This document shows positions 54,000-64,000 of a DNA stretch of 64,000 bases, in pieces. A program made the translations under genes and the position numbers. Positions within the stretch are counted from its first letter, which is position 1; every line of letters starts with the position of its first letter. Origin of the DNA: Timema cristinae (lineage: Eukaryota > Arthropoda > Insecta > Phasmatodea > Timematidae). The notes below the pieces were generated by a model. It was not told the DNA's origin. It saw nothing but the letters and a program-made list of their open reading frames with translations, and ran no database searches. The stretch covers positions 32,014,061-32,078,060 of the forward strand of contig JBCFYV010000001.1 of the NCBI GenBank assembly GCA_039000515.1. The letters run 5' to 3'.

Positions 54000-54704
54000 A
54001 GCATGTAGCAATTTACATATAAAAATAATAAAAATATTACTCCCAATTAAGTAATGAAATACTTACCTAAAATATTTTGCGCTAGTTAAAATTAAAAAAC
54101 CTTATTAACTTAAGGATAAAATATAAATTGTAATCAACGTCTATCATTTTATTACCATAACGAGGCTTCCTGCCCTATAATTTGAGTCACTCTAGTAAAT
54201 TACGTTATAGGACAAGCATTAAAAAAAAAGGATTATCGAAAAAAACACTAAAAAGCATTAACACACAAGAACCAGACTTATTATTTTATAAAAACTGGGT
54301 GTAAATTATCGAAAGATGAATACCATTACTTTGATACTAATTTATATGCATGACACAAGAAATTGTATCTGCTCTCAAAATTACATGTTACCGCCTTAGT
54401 TGTGTATAGAGTTTCATTTTGATAGCAGTTTCGATTTGTAAACTAATTTTAAATTAAACTGATGAATAGGCATTAGGTTAAATTACTTTATCCCGGAGGC
54501 TGTTTGTTTTTTCAATCATCGCTGAATATGAACACGATAAGAACATGATTTGAGGAAATAAAAGGGTGGCTAAAAATAAATAGGGTTTTTCATAACCACT
54601 TGAAACTGTTTATATAATTGGCAAATTTGATTTTCTCTTTTTAGTATAGCCAATATTTAGCCGACGCAAATGACACTTTTAGAGTAGGCCTACATACAAA
54701 TATA
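54000..54704. other. No recognisable feature
   Basis: AT-rich, nothing identified. Confidence 0.4.
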
Positions 54705-54850
54705 TTAGGAGTACAAGGTTCGAATTTGGCCTGGGGAACCGAATGTGATTTCCCGACCCTCTCTCCACGCTAACACAGCTGTATTTTCTTTAAATTACTT
54801 TTTTAATACCCACCCCTTTGATTGAGCCGTTAATAACCTGGTGTTAAACG
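54705..54850 (+). mobile_element. SINE-B-like fragment, degenerate
   Basis: AAGGTTCGAATTTGGCCTGG box B, then CCCTCTCTCCACGCTAACAC in the place of the B body. The tail is absent. Confidence 0.45.
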
Positions 54851-55199
54851 CATTGGCAAAAATTAAAGCTAAAATTTACAAAATATTAAACTATCTCAAA
54901 GCTACCATAAGTGAAACCATATAGGTTATCCAAAGTGATCATCTGGACACATACTTTCGCATATATCATCCATAGATCTAAAGTTTTATAACTATCTAAG
55001 TGTCAATAAATATTGGGCTGGCTTGATTTTAAAACTTAAATCTTTGTATTTATACTGTAGACTAATTTTATATAAAACAGAAAGTGTGTATGTGACCAAC
55101 AAAATACAAACCACTTTAAAAATGAAATTAGGCAGTCAGGTAAAAGGCCCTCTTCAAATAACCACACAATTCTTAAAATTTAAAATTCTAAAATGTGTC

Positions 55200-57070
55200 G
55201 CCTGGGAATAGAGGGGGAAGGAAATGGATTTAAACCTAAGAAAAAACCTTTAAGGTGAGATAGAACATTTAAATGTACCATGAATGAAGAGTGATCAACT
55301 GATCACTCTAAAAATCGAATAAGGCTTAAATATTTTAAATTTATTATTGGATGTCGATGAATTTTTCTTTAAGGTCCTAAACTGACATAAAACATTATTG
55401 TTCACTGTGATAAGATTAAAATTTGTCAAACTGATATAAGGGCCACCCTAAACAATCCGAATATTTTTAAATTTCATAATGAAGGACCTGAAAATGAGGT
55501 TATGGAGTCGTTTCCTAAAATTTTCAAAACTAGTATAAAAACATTTTCTGATAAGGTGGGAAATTTAAATTTTTACATACCTGCAGAGGGAAAACACCAC
55601 ATAACCATAAGTCTGAAATATTTGAGTTTCAAAACAAGATTCACTAAAATGAACAACACTTTTTAGTGTGACATCAAATTGATATTTAACTGAAAGGTAT
55701 ACTATCCCAATAACTGGAAAAGTATGAAAGTTTAAAAACTTCTAAATTAAGATCTGGAAAATATAAAGTCTAAAAATGTTCAAAACCAATAGAAAAATAC
55801 ACTTCTTCGCTTAGTATAAAATTGAAATATTTGCAAGCAGGTAGGAAGACTTCTTGAGATAATTAAAAAAAAAAATACTGAAAATTATATTTTTAAAAAG
55901 GGTGGTTTAAAATTTCACAAACAAATAGAAAAAAACAACTTCTTGATGTGGTAGAAAATTGAAATTTGACAGGTAAGTAAAGCGACCTTCTCAGAGTTCG
56001 TTCACGATTGGTTTTTACCTGGATGACAGTTCAAATATCATATGTTAGGGTTTTGGGTTGCCAACATTTGTAAAAGATCACTGTTTTGTATAAATGTAAA
56101 AATTGTTAAGTACCGGTTATATTTTACATTTATAATAACTTAAACTTAAGTTTTCTCACAATATTTCATTACTTTTATTAATTTCCTTTTATCCAACTCG
56201 AAACAATATCTTAAACATAATTAAAAGTATTATTCTTTGTTTTGGAATGTTATATATGATGTGTAATATAGTGCATACATTAATACCTTTTAATACAGGC
56301 ATCGTATTTACTTGGAAAAGATAAAATAATTGTCATTCTTTTATATATAATAAATTATTTTATGATTATTTTATCGAATTTCTAAATTAAAGTGGAATTA
56401 AACGATAAATAGCTTTGGGTCCAACCTCAAATAAATATATAAATAATATTGGTCTAAATTACTGTGGGTAACTATCGCATTCATATATTACCAGATGTTT
56501 TCATTACAGTTATCCAAAGTGATATAATGTCAACTGTTGGCGCAGGGATATATTGGGGACTACTTCTGGTAACATTTTGAGCTGTCATCCAAGTAAACTA
56601 AGGTCGTGAATAAATTATATCTAAATGATGTCTGCACTTATGGTATTTTAAAGTTGAAGCCCGGGAAATGGTAGAGCTCGAAATTGATACAAATAATATA
56701 TAAAATATGGTTTTCATTGTGGTTAAAAGTTGATATTTGGCGGGTATGTAGCTATAGGAACCACATAAAATAGTCAAAAAAATTCTAAAAATTTCAAAAT
56801 GTGAATGTGGGAATCGAAAGAGAGAGGGTATCTTGAATTTATTTTTCAAAACAATAAGTACATATATTTTTCAGCTTGGAAGACAATTTAAATTTATATT
56901 GAGGTCATAAGATCACCTTCTATAATCATAAAAGTCAGAAAATTTAAAATTTCAAACTAAGGCTTAGGAAAATGGGTGTACTCAGACATTCTCTAGTCGC
57001 CTGGAAAAAAAAAGTTTCTTTTTGTAATAGAAAATTAAATTTCACATAGGCAGGTGAAAGAAATCTAAAA
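55200..57070. repeat. Degenerate satellite-like block
   Basis: Recurring diverged phrases: AGAAAATTGAAATTTGACAG then GTAAGTAAAGCGACC; TTTAAAATTTC; TCAAAACAAATAGAAAAA then CACTTCTT. They come back at irregular intervals of about 150-180 bp through the whole block, sometimes in the order phrase 1-2-3. No termini or genes. It may be an old tandem array. Confidence 0.45.
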
Positions 57071-59204
57071 ATAAACGAACATAAAACAAATAAGATTATG
57101 ATCACATAGCTAAACATTGGGGGAAAATCTACCGCCTTAATAGGAACGATAGAATAATTAGAATAGGCGACATGGCTCGGTAATGCTCTTCGAGAAACCA
57201 TGATGCCCATTTTTCAAAAAAAAAAAATTGTAACTTCGTCTTTTATTTAATTGATTTGTGAATTGTGATGCTCAGTTTTTTTCCTATATGTTTCTGTATC
57301 AATGTATATTACTTCGTTTCATTTAGCTTAAGATCTGGCAAATATTGCTTTGTCAATGGACTACGTTCGTTTGTGAATTCACTTCGTTGATCTGGGTAAT
57401 GTTTTGTTTCAAATATTTACTTTATCCTAGCTTATTGATTACCATAATTGGTTTGGGATTGTCTTAGTTAGCTTGGTATTGTACTGGAAGTACCCATATA
57501 AAAATGATGGCAACCGTGTATTGAACGCCCTAAATTGGTATAATTTTGATGTGGCTGGCTCGACCGAAGAACTTGTTAAACTGTTAGTATATTAATATAG
57601 TAGGCTATATTTAATAACAATTTTGATAATTCAGTAGGCAGAACCTTTTAAACAGTGACTTGACGTGGAATGTTGTCAGGGAAAGCAGAGTTAGTCCAAA
57701 CTGTACCTATGATATTTTCTTATCACTCAATAGAACACTCATTGGCCAGGTATCCACGAACAAATATTCCCATGTGAGATAAGTAGAGAAGAGCCTATGT
57801 ATGATTGGTCAAAGAGGAGAGTGTTATTGATTACCCTGGCAACACTCCACGACACGCCGTTGTTTTTAGATTATAGAAAAGTGATTGCAGAGAAGTAAAC
57901 TTTGGTAAAATAATTATTTTTACAGGTCATACAATCGTTACTTGCTTATCTCAACGTCGGACGTATAAACATTCCAAGGGTACTGACAGCTTACAGAAGC
58001 GCTAAAATGTATCGAAGGCGACTAGAAATCCCGCGTTATATAATAATCGGTTTGTTATTTCAGAATATGGCTAACTTCAATATGGACGTTAAAGGTATCA
58101 ACATGTCCTTATAGGTATAACAATCTTACCTGCTACTTTAAAAAAAAAATATAATTTCAACGAAGTTTCTCGTGAAATGTCGCAGTTATAGGATCAAGCT
58201 AAATTGTTAGAAACATATATCTAGCCTTACTCAGACAAATAAAGTAATTTATAACATGATCACAATGAAACATTTTAAGAAAATTGAGAGTGGTTTTAGG
58301 GGGTGCTGACGCTTTAAAATGTAAAATTTGGCCACGAGGTTATTTAAGCTTCACTATATATATTGCTTATAAATGGTTAGACAATAACTGTGAATCTACT
58401 TATGATATATTTAGGTTTTTAAAATGATCCTCAACCCGATACCTGTGTAGATTACATAGCTAGCGGTCGATATTCACTAATACAATTATTTTACGTTTCG
58501 TTTAATAAAATTGTTTATAGACAACACCAAGAAACAACCAAAGGATCGGTTTTACATTTAATGCTATCCTTCCCAAATGATGTATTCCGGGCACTCTTAA
58601 ATTAATTAATTGGTACGTTTGATTAAAATTGATTAAAAGCATTAATTCAAAAATCTTATTTTGAAAAAAGGTGTGGGGGGCCAGATCAAAACGGCCCATC
58701 GGGCGGCCTAGTACGCCTCTGCCTAATACCCCCCCCCCCCCCTTCCCTCCTATATATCACGGTTCCTCAGAGTTAAAAAATAATAGGACTACGACCGATA
58801 AATCTAGTGGCGTATTTTTTGTAATTCATATTTGATTTGAAATATGTTAAGAGATTATTCGGTAATTTCTTGCCCATTTATTTAAGGTTTAATTTAACTT
58901 GAAATTTGTTTCTTATAAGTTATATAAAAAGAAGTAAATTAAGCTATTAACTGCAATTCATAGTTAACTTTTTTCTTCGTCTGTTAAATACGCAACATCC
59001 AATAGCAATTTTCATTTTAAACGCACTATCAAATTCATTTACTTCTATTAGTAGGCCTAGTATTTTATTGACCTGTTTTTCTGAAATTTGTGGTACGTTT
59101 CACCCTTTGGGGTTTCTTTAACGTTTCTTTGCTTTGACTCTAAATTATATGAGCGCACTTTTAACCCCGTCATGCCTTGTGTTGCCATTAGTTATAGTTT
59201 TAGG
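57071..59204. other. No recognisable gene
   Basis: A C run at about 58729-58742. Nothing else recognised. Confidence 0.4.
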
Positions 59205-59500
59205 CTCGTTTCGGTGGCCACATGGTCTAAGGTGTCACTATCGCTGTAGACTTAACTTCCGATAACGGGGAGATCTAGGTTAGAATCTCAGTCGGGTGTA
59301 CTGAGGGACTCAGGGTGTATTTTCAAAAATGGATTTCCATTATCTTTCCACATAGATGAGGGGGATTTTTTTACTAAATGGTTCCCACCCTCCCTCCGCC
59401 CGAATGCGGGTGCGTTTCCTATACATTCTACCTTCTATATACCTATATTATAAGTAATGTAAAAACGTGTATAGCTATAATGGGTATAGTGTAAAAAAAA
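59205..59500 (+). mobile_element. SINE-B1 with internal duplication
   Basis: TTTCGGTGGCCACATGGTCT, AGGTTAGAATCTCAGTCGGG, and then two successive body starts (GGTGTATTTTCAAAAATGG and GGGGGATTTTTTTACTAAAT), the second going on to CTCCCTCCGCCCGAATGCGG. The tail is eroded. Confidence 0.8.
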
Positions 59501-61121
59501 GGGGGGTGCAGAAATTCAAACACAATTTTAACATAATTAAACAAGGTAAAATTCCACTATTTATTAAACTAAACTTATATTTTACACACTCAACAAATAA
59601 ATATTAATTTTCCGCAAATTTTAAAAATTAAAATCTAAATATAAAGTCATGTCTTTTAAATAAAATGTACTTTACCTTTTTTTTAAAAAAAGTGTAGTTT
59701 TGGAAGCAATCATTTGCTGGATTTTATGGCAAACGATTCAAACACATAAGTCTTGTAAATATAAACAAATTAAATATACAACAGTACACATAATTATCAC
59801 AATTAACGTGGGGAGAGAGAAATATATAAATACGTCAACGTTTTCGCTGGTATAATTTTCGTCATTATTTACAGGAACATCTTTTCACCGGTATAAACCC
59901 CCAAGTAGGGCATAATTAGGCCTAAAATGAAGCCGCTCCAAAATAGCCGATACTATCAATCACAAACTATTAAACATTGCAACTTACGAAATCACAGTAA
60001 AGAAAAGTAACACATTTTAAATAACCGCTGCGTGATTATGATAAACATTTAGTTACACTCTCGGATATTAGTACGAACTAATGTCGAGTTCAATCAATTT
60101 GCGTTGGCACACTAGAGTTCTCTTTATTAGACTTAACCTATCGGATAGTAAAGGTTTGACATAAAACTATTTTAAATATGAAAAGGGCTAGAAATAGAAA
60201 ATATCAGTTACTGTTGAAACTCTTAGGAAATACGGTGAGGATTTATTTTTTAAATTATAAATTGGGCAACACGTTTATTTTCCATCTTTCGTCATATTTA
60301 TAGTTTTATCAAACTTGAGATGAATATGATTTAGAGATACTTCCAACCAAAATGCAAACAAGGCTTTTCCTTCCTTCAATATTAAGTAAAGTTTATCAAG
60401 GCCTACTAAGATATACAATGGCGATGCCTCACTCAAATCTAAGTCAAGAATAGGAATTTAAAAATAGTCAGTAAACTAATTTTTACAAATATCTCCTTAT
60501 TGTTTGTTCATTTTATAAGCCGTAGCCTAATAATCTCGTTCGTTTGGTATTACTACTTTTGAATGGTTGATTTTTGTCAGAAAAAAAAAAGTAACGGGGG
60601 ACAGGTGGAGATTTAACTAAGTGGATGGCTAAATTGAGTTTCAATGCCGCACTGCTCTAGATTTCTTATATCAATCAAATAAATCGTTTAAAAAACACGC
60701 AAATATGATTTTGTCGCCTCACAGCAGGCAACTGTTATATTAAGTTTTATTTGTGTGTTCACTTGTCAACGGTCAAATAATCCGCTACCGTCGTCCTGGA
60801 CAGTCCTTTGTGGAGCGCGACTCTTGGGAGATGCTAACGATAAGATGACGGTTCCATTGAAATTTGAGGAGACACTCGTAATGAAGATGGTCTTATGGCG
60901 GTGAATAATAGCGGGTCACAATTTGGGAATAACTGTCGGTAAAGATCTAAAAACAACTTAGGCCTAATATTGTTTCTAGGTCGTCAGGGAATTGATCTAC
61001 CATAGGAATGGTAATTGTTCACGTCCTTTCCTTAATTCGCCTGTTACCCTAGATAGGCGATCATATACGGTTTGTCGACAGCACCATCACACAACCAAGG
61101 GGACCTTGGTGTTACGACTCC
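59501..61121. other. 3' flank of mab-21, possibly including its 3' UTR
   Basis: About 1.6 kb with no SINE or other repeat I can see, unlike most of the window. The stretch next to the stop codon may be transcribed as 3' UTR. Confidence 0.4.
60746..60751 (-). terminator. Candidate poly(A) signal of mab-21
   Basis: AATAAA on the minus strand about 370 bp past the stop codon, followed by AC/A-rich sequence. It is the nearest canonical hexamer I found; other AATAAA hexamers occur farther away. Confidence 0.3.
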
Positions 61122-62220
61122 CTACAGCTTCTCGAGGGAACGCGTGTTGGTAAGCAACTCCCTCGTAAGCCTCCACACCTGCTTGGCGGCGTTCTCCATA
61201 GCGCTGGGCGACTTGCCCTTGAAGAGGTCCAGGTTGGGCAGGAAATAGTGCGGACAACGGCGGCACTGCAGGCACGAGATGAGCTGCAAGAGGATCCCGT
61301 TGATCCTGTCTCCCAGACACGCCTCGTCCCACTCCAACTCGCGCGGGTGCTTCTCGCACTCGTACAGCAGGAGCGTCTTGAGGTGGTACGCGCCCACCGG
61401 GTTACCCGGAAGGTCCAGGTGACGGTCCCGCAAGGTCTTGAGGATGCTGAGGCAACGCCGCCGACAGCCTCCCAGCAGGAGACGGTTTTTCCGCCTCCGT
61501 GAAAGACAGAACCCAGGCGTCACCTTCCATTGCGGACTGTTTCCCTTGAAGCGTGACGCTCTCTTTGGATAGCAAGTCGAAACCTTCAGTCTTCACCTCG
61601 GCGACGAGGTTAGGGTGAGGCCAGGGGATGTGGGGGATGGGCCAGTGCGCCGCCGACCTCGGCCACACGCCGGAGCACTTAAAGGCCGGAGTGATCTGCA
61701 CGACGTATCTCTCCCTGATCCGGAGCTTCACCTCAGTCGTGTCGGCGATCATCTTGACGACATCCCTGTAGGCGCACTTGTCGCAAGCCTGCGCCACCAG
61801 CGTCTGGAACCTTGAGCGAATCTTCCTCGCCGACAGATAGCCGGAAGCTGTGATGAACTCTACCCAGAGCGACATGGACCTCTTCCTGCCGTCACTCAGC
61901 TTGAGGACGGCGCAGCCAGGGAGGGTGCCGTCGTCCACAAAGTTGAACACCCCCATCTGGTTGAGATATAGCACCACCTCGAACTCTCCAGGGGAGACGA
62001 CGTCCAGACCCTCGAACCTCCCGTTGCACTCCGTCAGAGATGATATGAACCTGGGCTCTTGGACCTCCACCTCTTTTAGCACGTCCTGTACCACCTTGCA
62101 CACCTCGCGAATCGTCTTGGCTATCTGCACCTTCCTGTGTTGTACCCTCTCGCCGTAGTATTTGTTGATCTGGTAGAGCATCTTGGACTGCGCTGCCATC
62201 ATATCCGGTGGTACCAACAT
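61122..62220 (-). CDS. mab21: mab-21 family protein (MAB21L1/L2 orthologue), one frameshift
   Basis: The encoded protein (365 residues after allowing for one extra base; human MAB21L1 is 359) is colinear with Mab-21 over its whole length. Mab-21 proteins have a nucleotidyltransferase-like fold related to cGAS and act in eye, nerve and body patterning; enzymatic activity has not been established. Visible landmarks: start MLVPPDMMAAQ; EVEVQEPRFISSL (residues 50-62); the acidic pair in SPGEFEVVLYL (E79, E81) where cGAS-like enzymes bind metal; LPGCAVLKLSDGRKRSMSLW; and near the C-terminus LISCLQCRRCPHYFLPNLD, ending LEKL. The ATG at 62218-62220 has ACC before it and is the first ATG in frame. 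The gene has no introns, as is usual for this family. Its G+C is far above its surroundings. The frame breaks at 61486-61490 (about residue 244): five T on the plus strand where four would keep the frame through AEN-RLLLGGC. Protein similarity continues at full strength on both sides, so an assembly error or very recent mutation is more likely than an old pseudogene. Confidence 0.95.
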
Positions 62221-62720
62221 GGTCACTCTTCCGTCCAGACTAGGGACTAGGCTCACAGGTGCGTCTCTACGTGTGTCCCCGTGTGGGAGTCATCCTCTCC
62301 CCCGCCATCGCCTTGGAGGTGGGGGGGTGCTTCCCAAGGGATGGGATCGTGGATGTCCCGGGTGTTCAGTCGCGTTGCCGCATGGTGATGTGTTGCGTGG
62401 ATGTGTCTGCGTGTTACGCTGTTACCGGGCGCGCTCGCTCGCTGCTGGCTACCACTCACTGCGCGTGTTCGTTCTCTCGGCCGCCAGAGACCGCTACTGC
62501 TTTGACGACTGTTGGAATGGAGAGGGGAGGACTGGGTGGTGATCCCAGGTGAGAGTCCGCGCCTGCTCGACGAACACACCCACCTCCCCGCCAATGGTTC
62601 TCTCTGGCCCCGCCTCTTCTTCTATGACGGAGCGTCTCGCTGGTCGGTAGTAGCCACGCCTATCTTGTGGAGGGGGGAGGGATGTATATAGGCCCCGCCC
62701 ATCTCAAAGCTCCCAGCACG
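62221..62720 (-). promoter_or_regulatory. GC-rich 5' region of mab-21
   Basis: CpG-rich DNA directly upstream of the start codon, with GC-box-like motifs (GAGGCGGGGCC near 62607-62617, minus strand). Open frames on both strands here (62183-62594) are low-complexity CpG by-products. Likely 5' UTR plus core promoter; this is inference from position and composition. Confidence 0.55.
62684..62700 (-). promoter_or_regulatory. GC box plus TATA box, candidate core promoter of mab-21
   Basis: The minus strand reads GGGCGGGGCCTATATAC, an Sp1-type GC box touching a TATA box. Initiation about 30 bp downstream would fall near 62655 and give a 5' UTR of about 435 nt. Confidence 0.45.
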
Positions 62721-63439
62721 CGGCGTGGGTAAGAAACAATCAAGCTGTTTAGTTTTGGGTCGATATGAACATTTTATAATAATTATATTCACATTTTGAA
62801 TTGTTTCTTTTCTAAACCATATTTATATCTAGCCCACAAATAATATTAGATTTTTGAGGATTTTTTTTATTTATTTATTAGAACACTACTTTAAAAAAAG
62901 GTTATTAAAATTTATGTTTTTTAAGGTTCAGAAATAATTAATGTAAAATATCGAAAACGAAATATGTCAGTCTTAAGTTACGTGTTCATTCTCGTATGTC
63001 AAAATAAACAGCTGGCAAGGCGGATGGAATAAAAACAAAAATAATAAAATTGGCTCAAACCAAGATTTTATTCATAGGCCTATGGCCACCCCAAACTTAA
63101 CCTAACATTCATGTTGACCTGTTTAAAGTTTGGTTCAGATAATCCAGGTTATGTTATAGTATAAGTTTAAAAAGCCTATACTAAAATTGCGCACCGGTAT
63201 CTTGTGGTTTGAGTGAATCGTGAAAATAATTATGTCATTTTCACAAAGTATTTTTTTAATTTTTGTAGATCTATTTATAATTTGATTCTTCCAAGTCCTT
63301 GAAATAAAACACCAAAGACACCGAAATTTCGGTTTCAATCAACTACTTTAGCTATTCCCTCTCGAAAATGAGGGATAGACCTACATTTGGTCATATCTCT
63401 ACTTTGAAGGTAGGCGTGTGGGGGACATAATTAAGGACG
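62721..63439. other. Upstream flank of mab-21, nothing recognised
   Basis: AT-rich. The sharp drop in G+C at about 62750 marks the end of the gene-associated GC-rich region. Confidence 0.4.
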
Positions 63440-63665
63440 GGATTGTTGCAGTTTTTATAGCAAAACATATTTTTGGTCAAAAGAAATCATAAACTTATTG
63501 GCCCAGTAGAAACATAGAGTTACATTTTCTACACATGGCGATGTCAACTGTTGAATATCTGTCATGAGCATAACGGCATTAGGTGAGAAACTTTTTAAAT
63601 GAAGAGAAAAAATTATCATTAAACTACAGGACACCTTTGACAAAATGTTCAACAATTGTTTTCAT
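63440..63665. mobile_element. MITE-P copy, best left half
   Basis: TTGCAGTTTTTATAGCAAAA, AGTAGAAACATAGAGTTACA, GTCAACTGTTGAATATCTGT, GCATAACGGCATTAGGTGAG, ACAGGACACCTTTGACAAAA and TTCAACAATTGTTTTCAT. The first and last parts are inverted relative to each other about GGTGAGAAACTTTTTAAATG. Confidence 0.6.
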
Positions 63666-63689
63666 ATAATTTATTTGAGATATTTCTGA

Positions 63690-64000
63690 ACCGACTGACT
63701 ATATCAGCCAAGGCCCTAGCAAGCAAATAATTTCAGCGGGGAGCGGGGTTTGATGGGTACATCCCCCAATTGCCGATAACTAGAAAACAAAAAATCTAAA
63801 TGATAAACAGTTCTAGAAGCTATCTGAAATGTTTTTTTATGTCACCATAACCCCCTAAATGTCGAATGTGAATTTCTAGATATTAAACACTTCTTAAAGC
63901 CTTATGAAGGTTTTTTTTTATGGTGACATAGCCTCCTAACTGCTGAAAACTAGGAAAATTTATAAATATAAAACGCCTTTAAAACCTATCTGTAGCGTTC
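63690..64000. repeat. Degenerate tandem repeat, about 100 bp, related to repeat K
   Basis: CCGATAACTAGAAAACAAAA, TTCTAGAAGCTATCTGAAAT, TTTTTTTATGTCACCATAAC and CCCCTAAATGTCGA then return as TTTCTAGATATTAAACA, CTTAAAGCCTTATGAAGG, TATGGTGACATAGCCTCCTA and GCTGAAAACTAGG. The window ends inside the array. Confidence 0.5.

Noticed and set aside
61248..62158. Open frames on the plus strand opposite mab-21
   Set aside because: Shadows of the GC-rich mab-21 coding sequence; their peptides match nothing known.
62221..62256. A longer mab-21 N-terminus starting at 62256
   Set aside because: The codon there is GTG; the first in-frame ATG is at 62220 with a good ACC context and begins the conserved MLVPPDMM.
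62183..62594. Open frames upstream of mab-21
   Set aside because: They lie in CpG-rich promoter-like DNA, overlap on both strands and have no domain signature.

Overview
The window reads as nuclear DNA of an invertebrate, probably a protostome. It is AT-rich and full of short interspersed elements (SINEs), DNA-transposon remnants, minisatellites and LINE scraps. Only one host protein-coding gene can be supported: an intronless mab-21 orthologue on the minus strand at 61122-62220. Its N-terminus (MLVPPDMMAAQ...) is closer to what I recall of arthropod and other protostome mab-21 proteins than to the vertebrate MAB21L1/L2 start. I cannot fix the phylum from this.

The dominant content is a set of tRNA-derived SINEs. 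I call them A, B1 and B2. Their 5' heads and bodies differ, but they end in the same roughly 50-nt 3' tail, which holds a CCCG-AA-CGGG mini-hairpin followed by TAA or TAAA repeats. Many copies have exact target-site duplications (TSDs) of 9-15 bp, and two A copies are 5'-truncated between perfect TSDs, as target-primed reverse transcription by a LINE would leave. Smaller tRNA-like families (C, E, F, G) also occur. LINE reverse-transcriptase C-terminal remnants lie at 25.5, 29.5-29.8 and 52.2-52.5 kb.

Layout. 0-2.3 kb: SINE pieces, a CpG-rich patch, and a MITE carrying a SINE. 2.3-5.4 kb: the most striking structure, one SINE-B interrupted by two near-identical ~1.47-kb composite elements in opposite orientation, giving a giant palindrome with (GCGA)-rich arms. 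5.4-17 kb: sparse repeats and SINE-A copies. 17-25 kb: dense nested transposons (pogo/Tigger-like, hAT-like, SINEs inside them). 25-32 kb: LINE remnants, a 58-bp minisatellite, a ~140-bp tandem array and a SINE nested in a SINE. 32-36.7 kb: mostly unique AT-rich DNA. 36.7-46 kb: degenerate repeats, a hAT-like insertion inside a SINE, a pogo remnant and a 49-bp minisatellite. 46-59 kb: scattered SINEs, a nested inverted repeat at 50.4-50.7 kb and a degenerate satellite block at 55.2-57.1 kb. 59.5-62.7 kb: the mab-21 gene with a GC-rich 5' region carrying a TATA box beside a GC box.

The mab-21 frame is broken once, at a 5-T run. Separately, one SINE copy at 16.48-16.62 kb shows many deletions and no substitutions, concentrated in short homopolymers, which suggests residual indel errors in the assembly. 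No bacterial-type operon, CRISPR array, intact LINE or intact transposase gene was found. The nearest thing to an undescribed system is the twin composite element and the SINE families that share one 3' tail.
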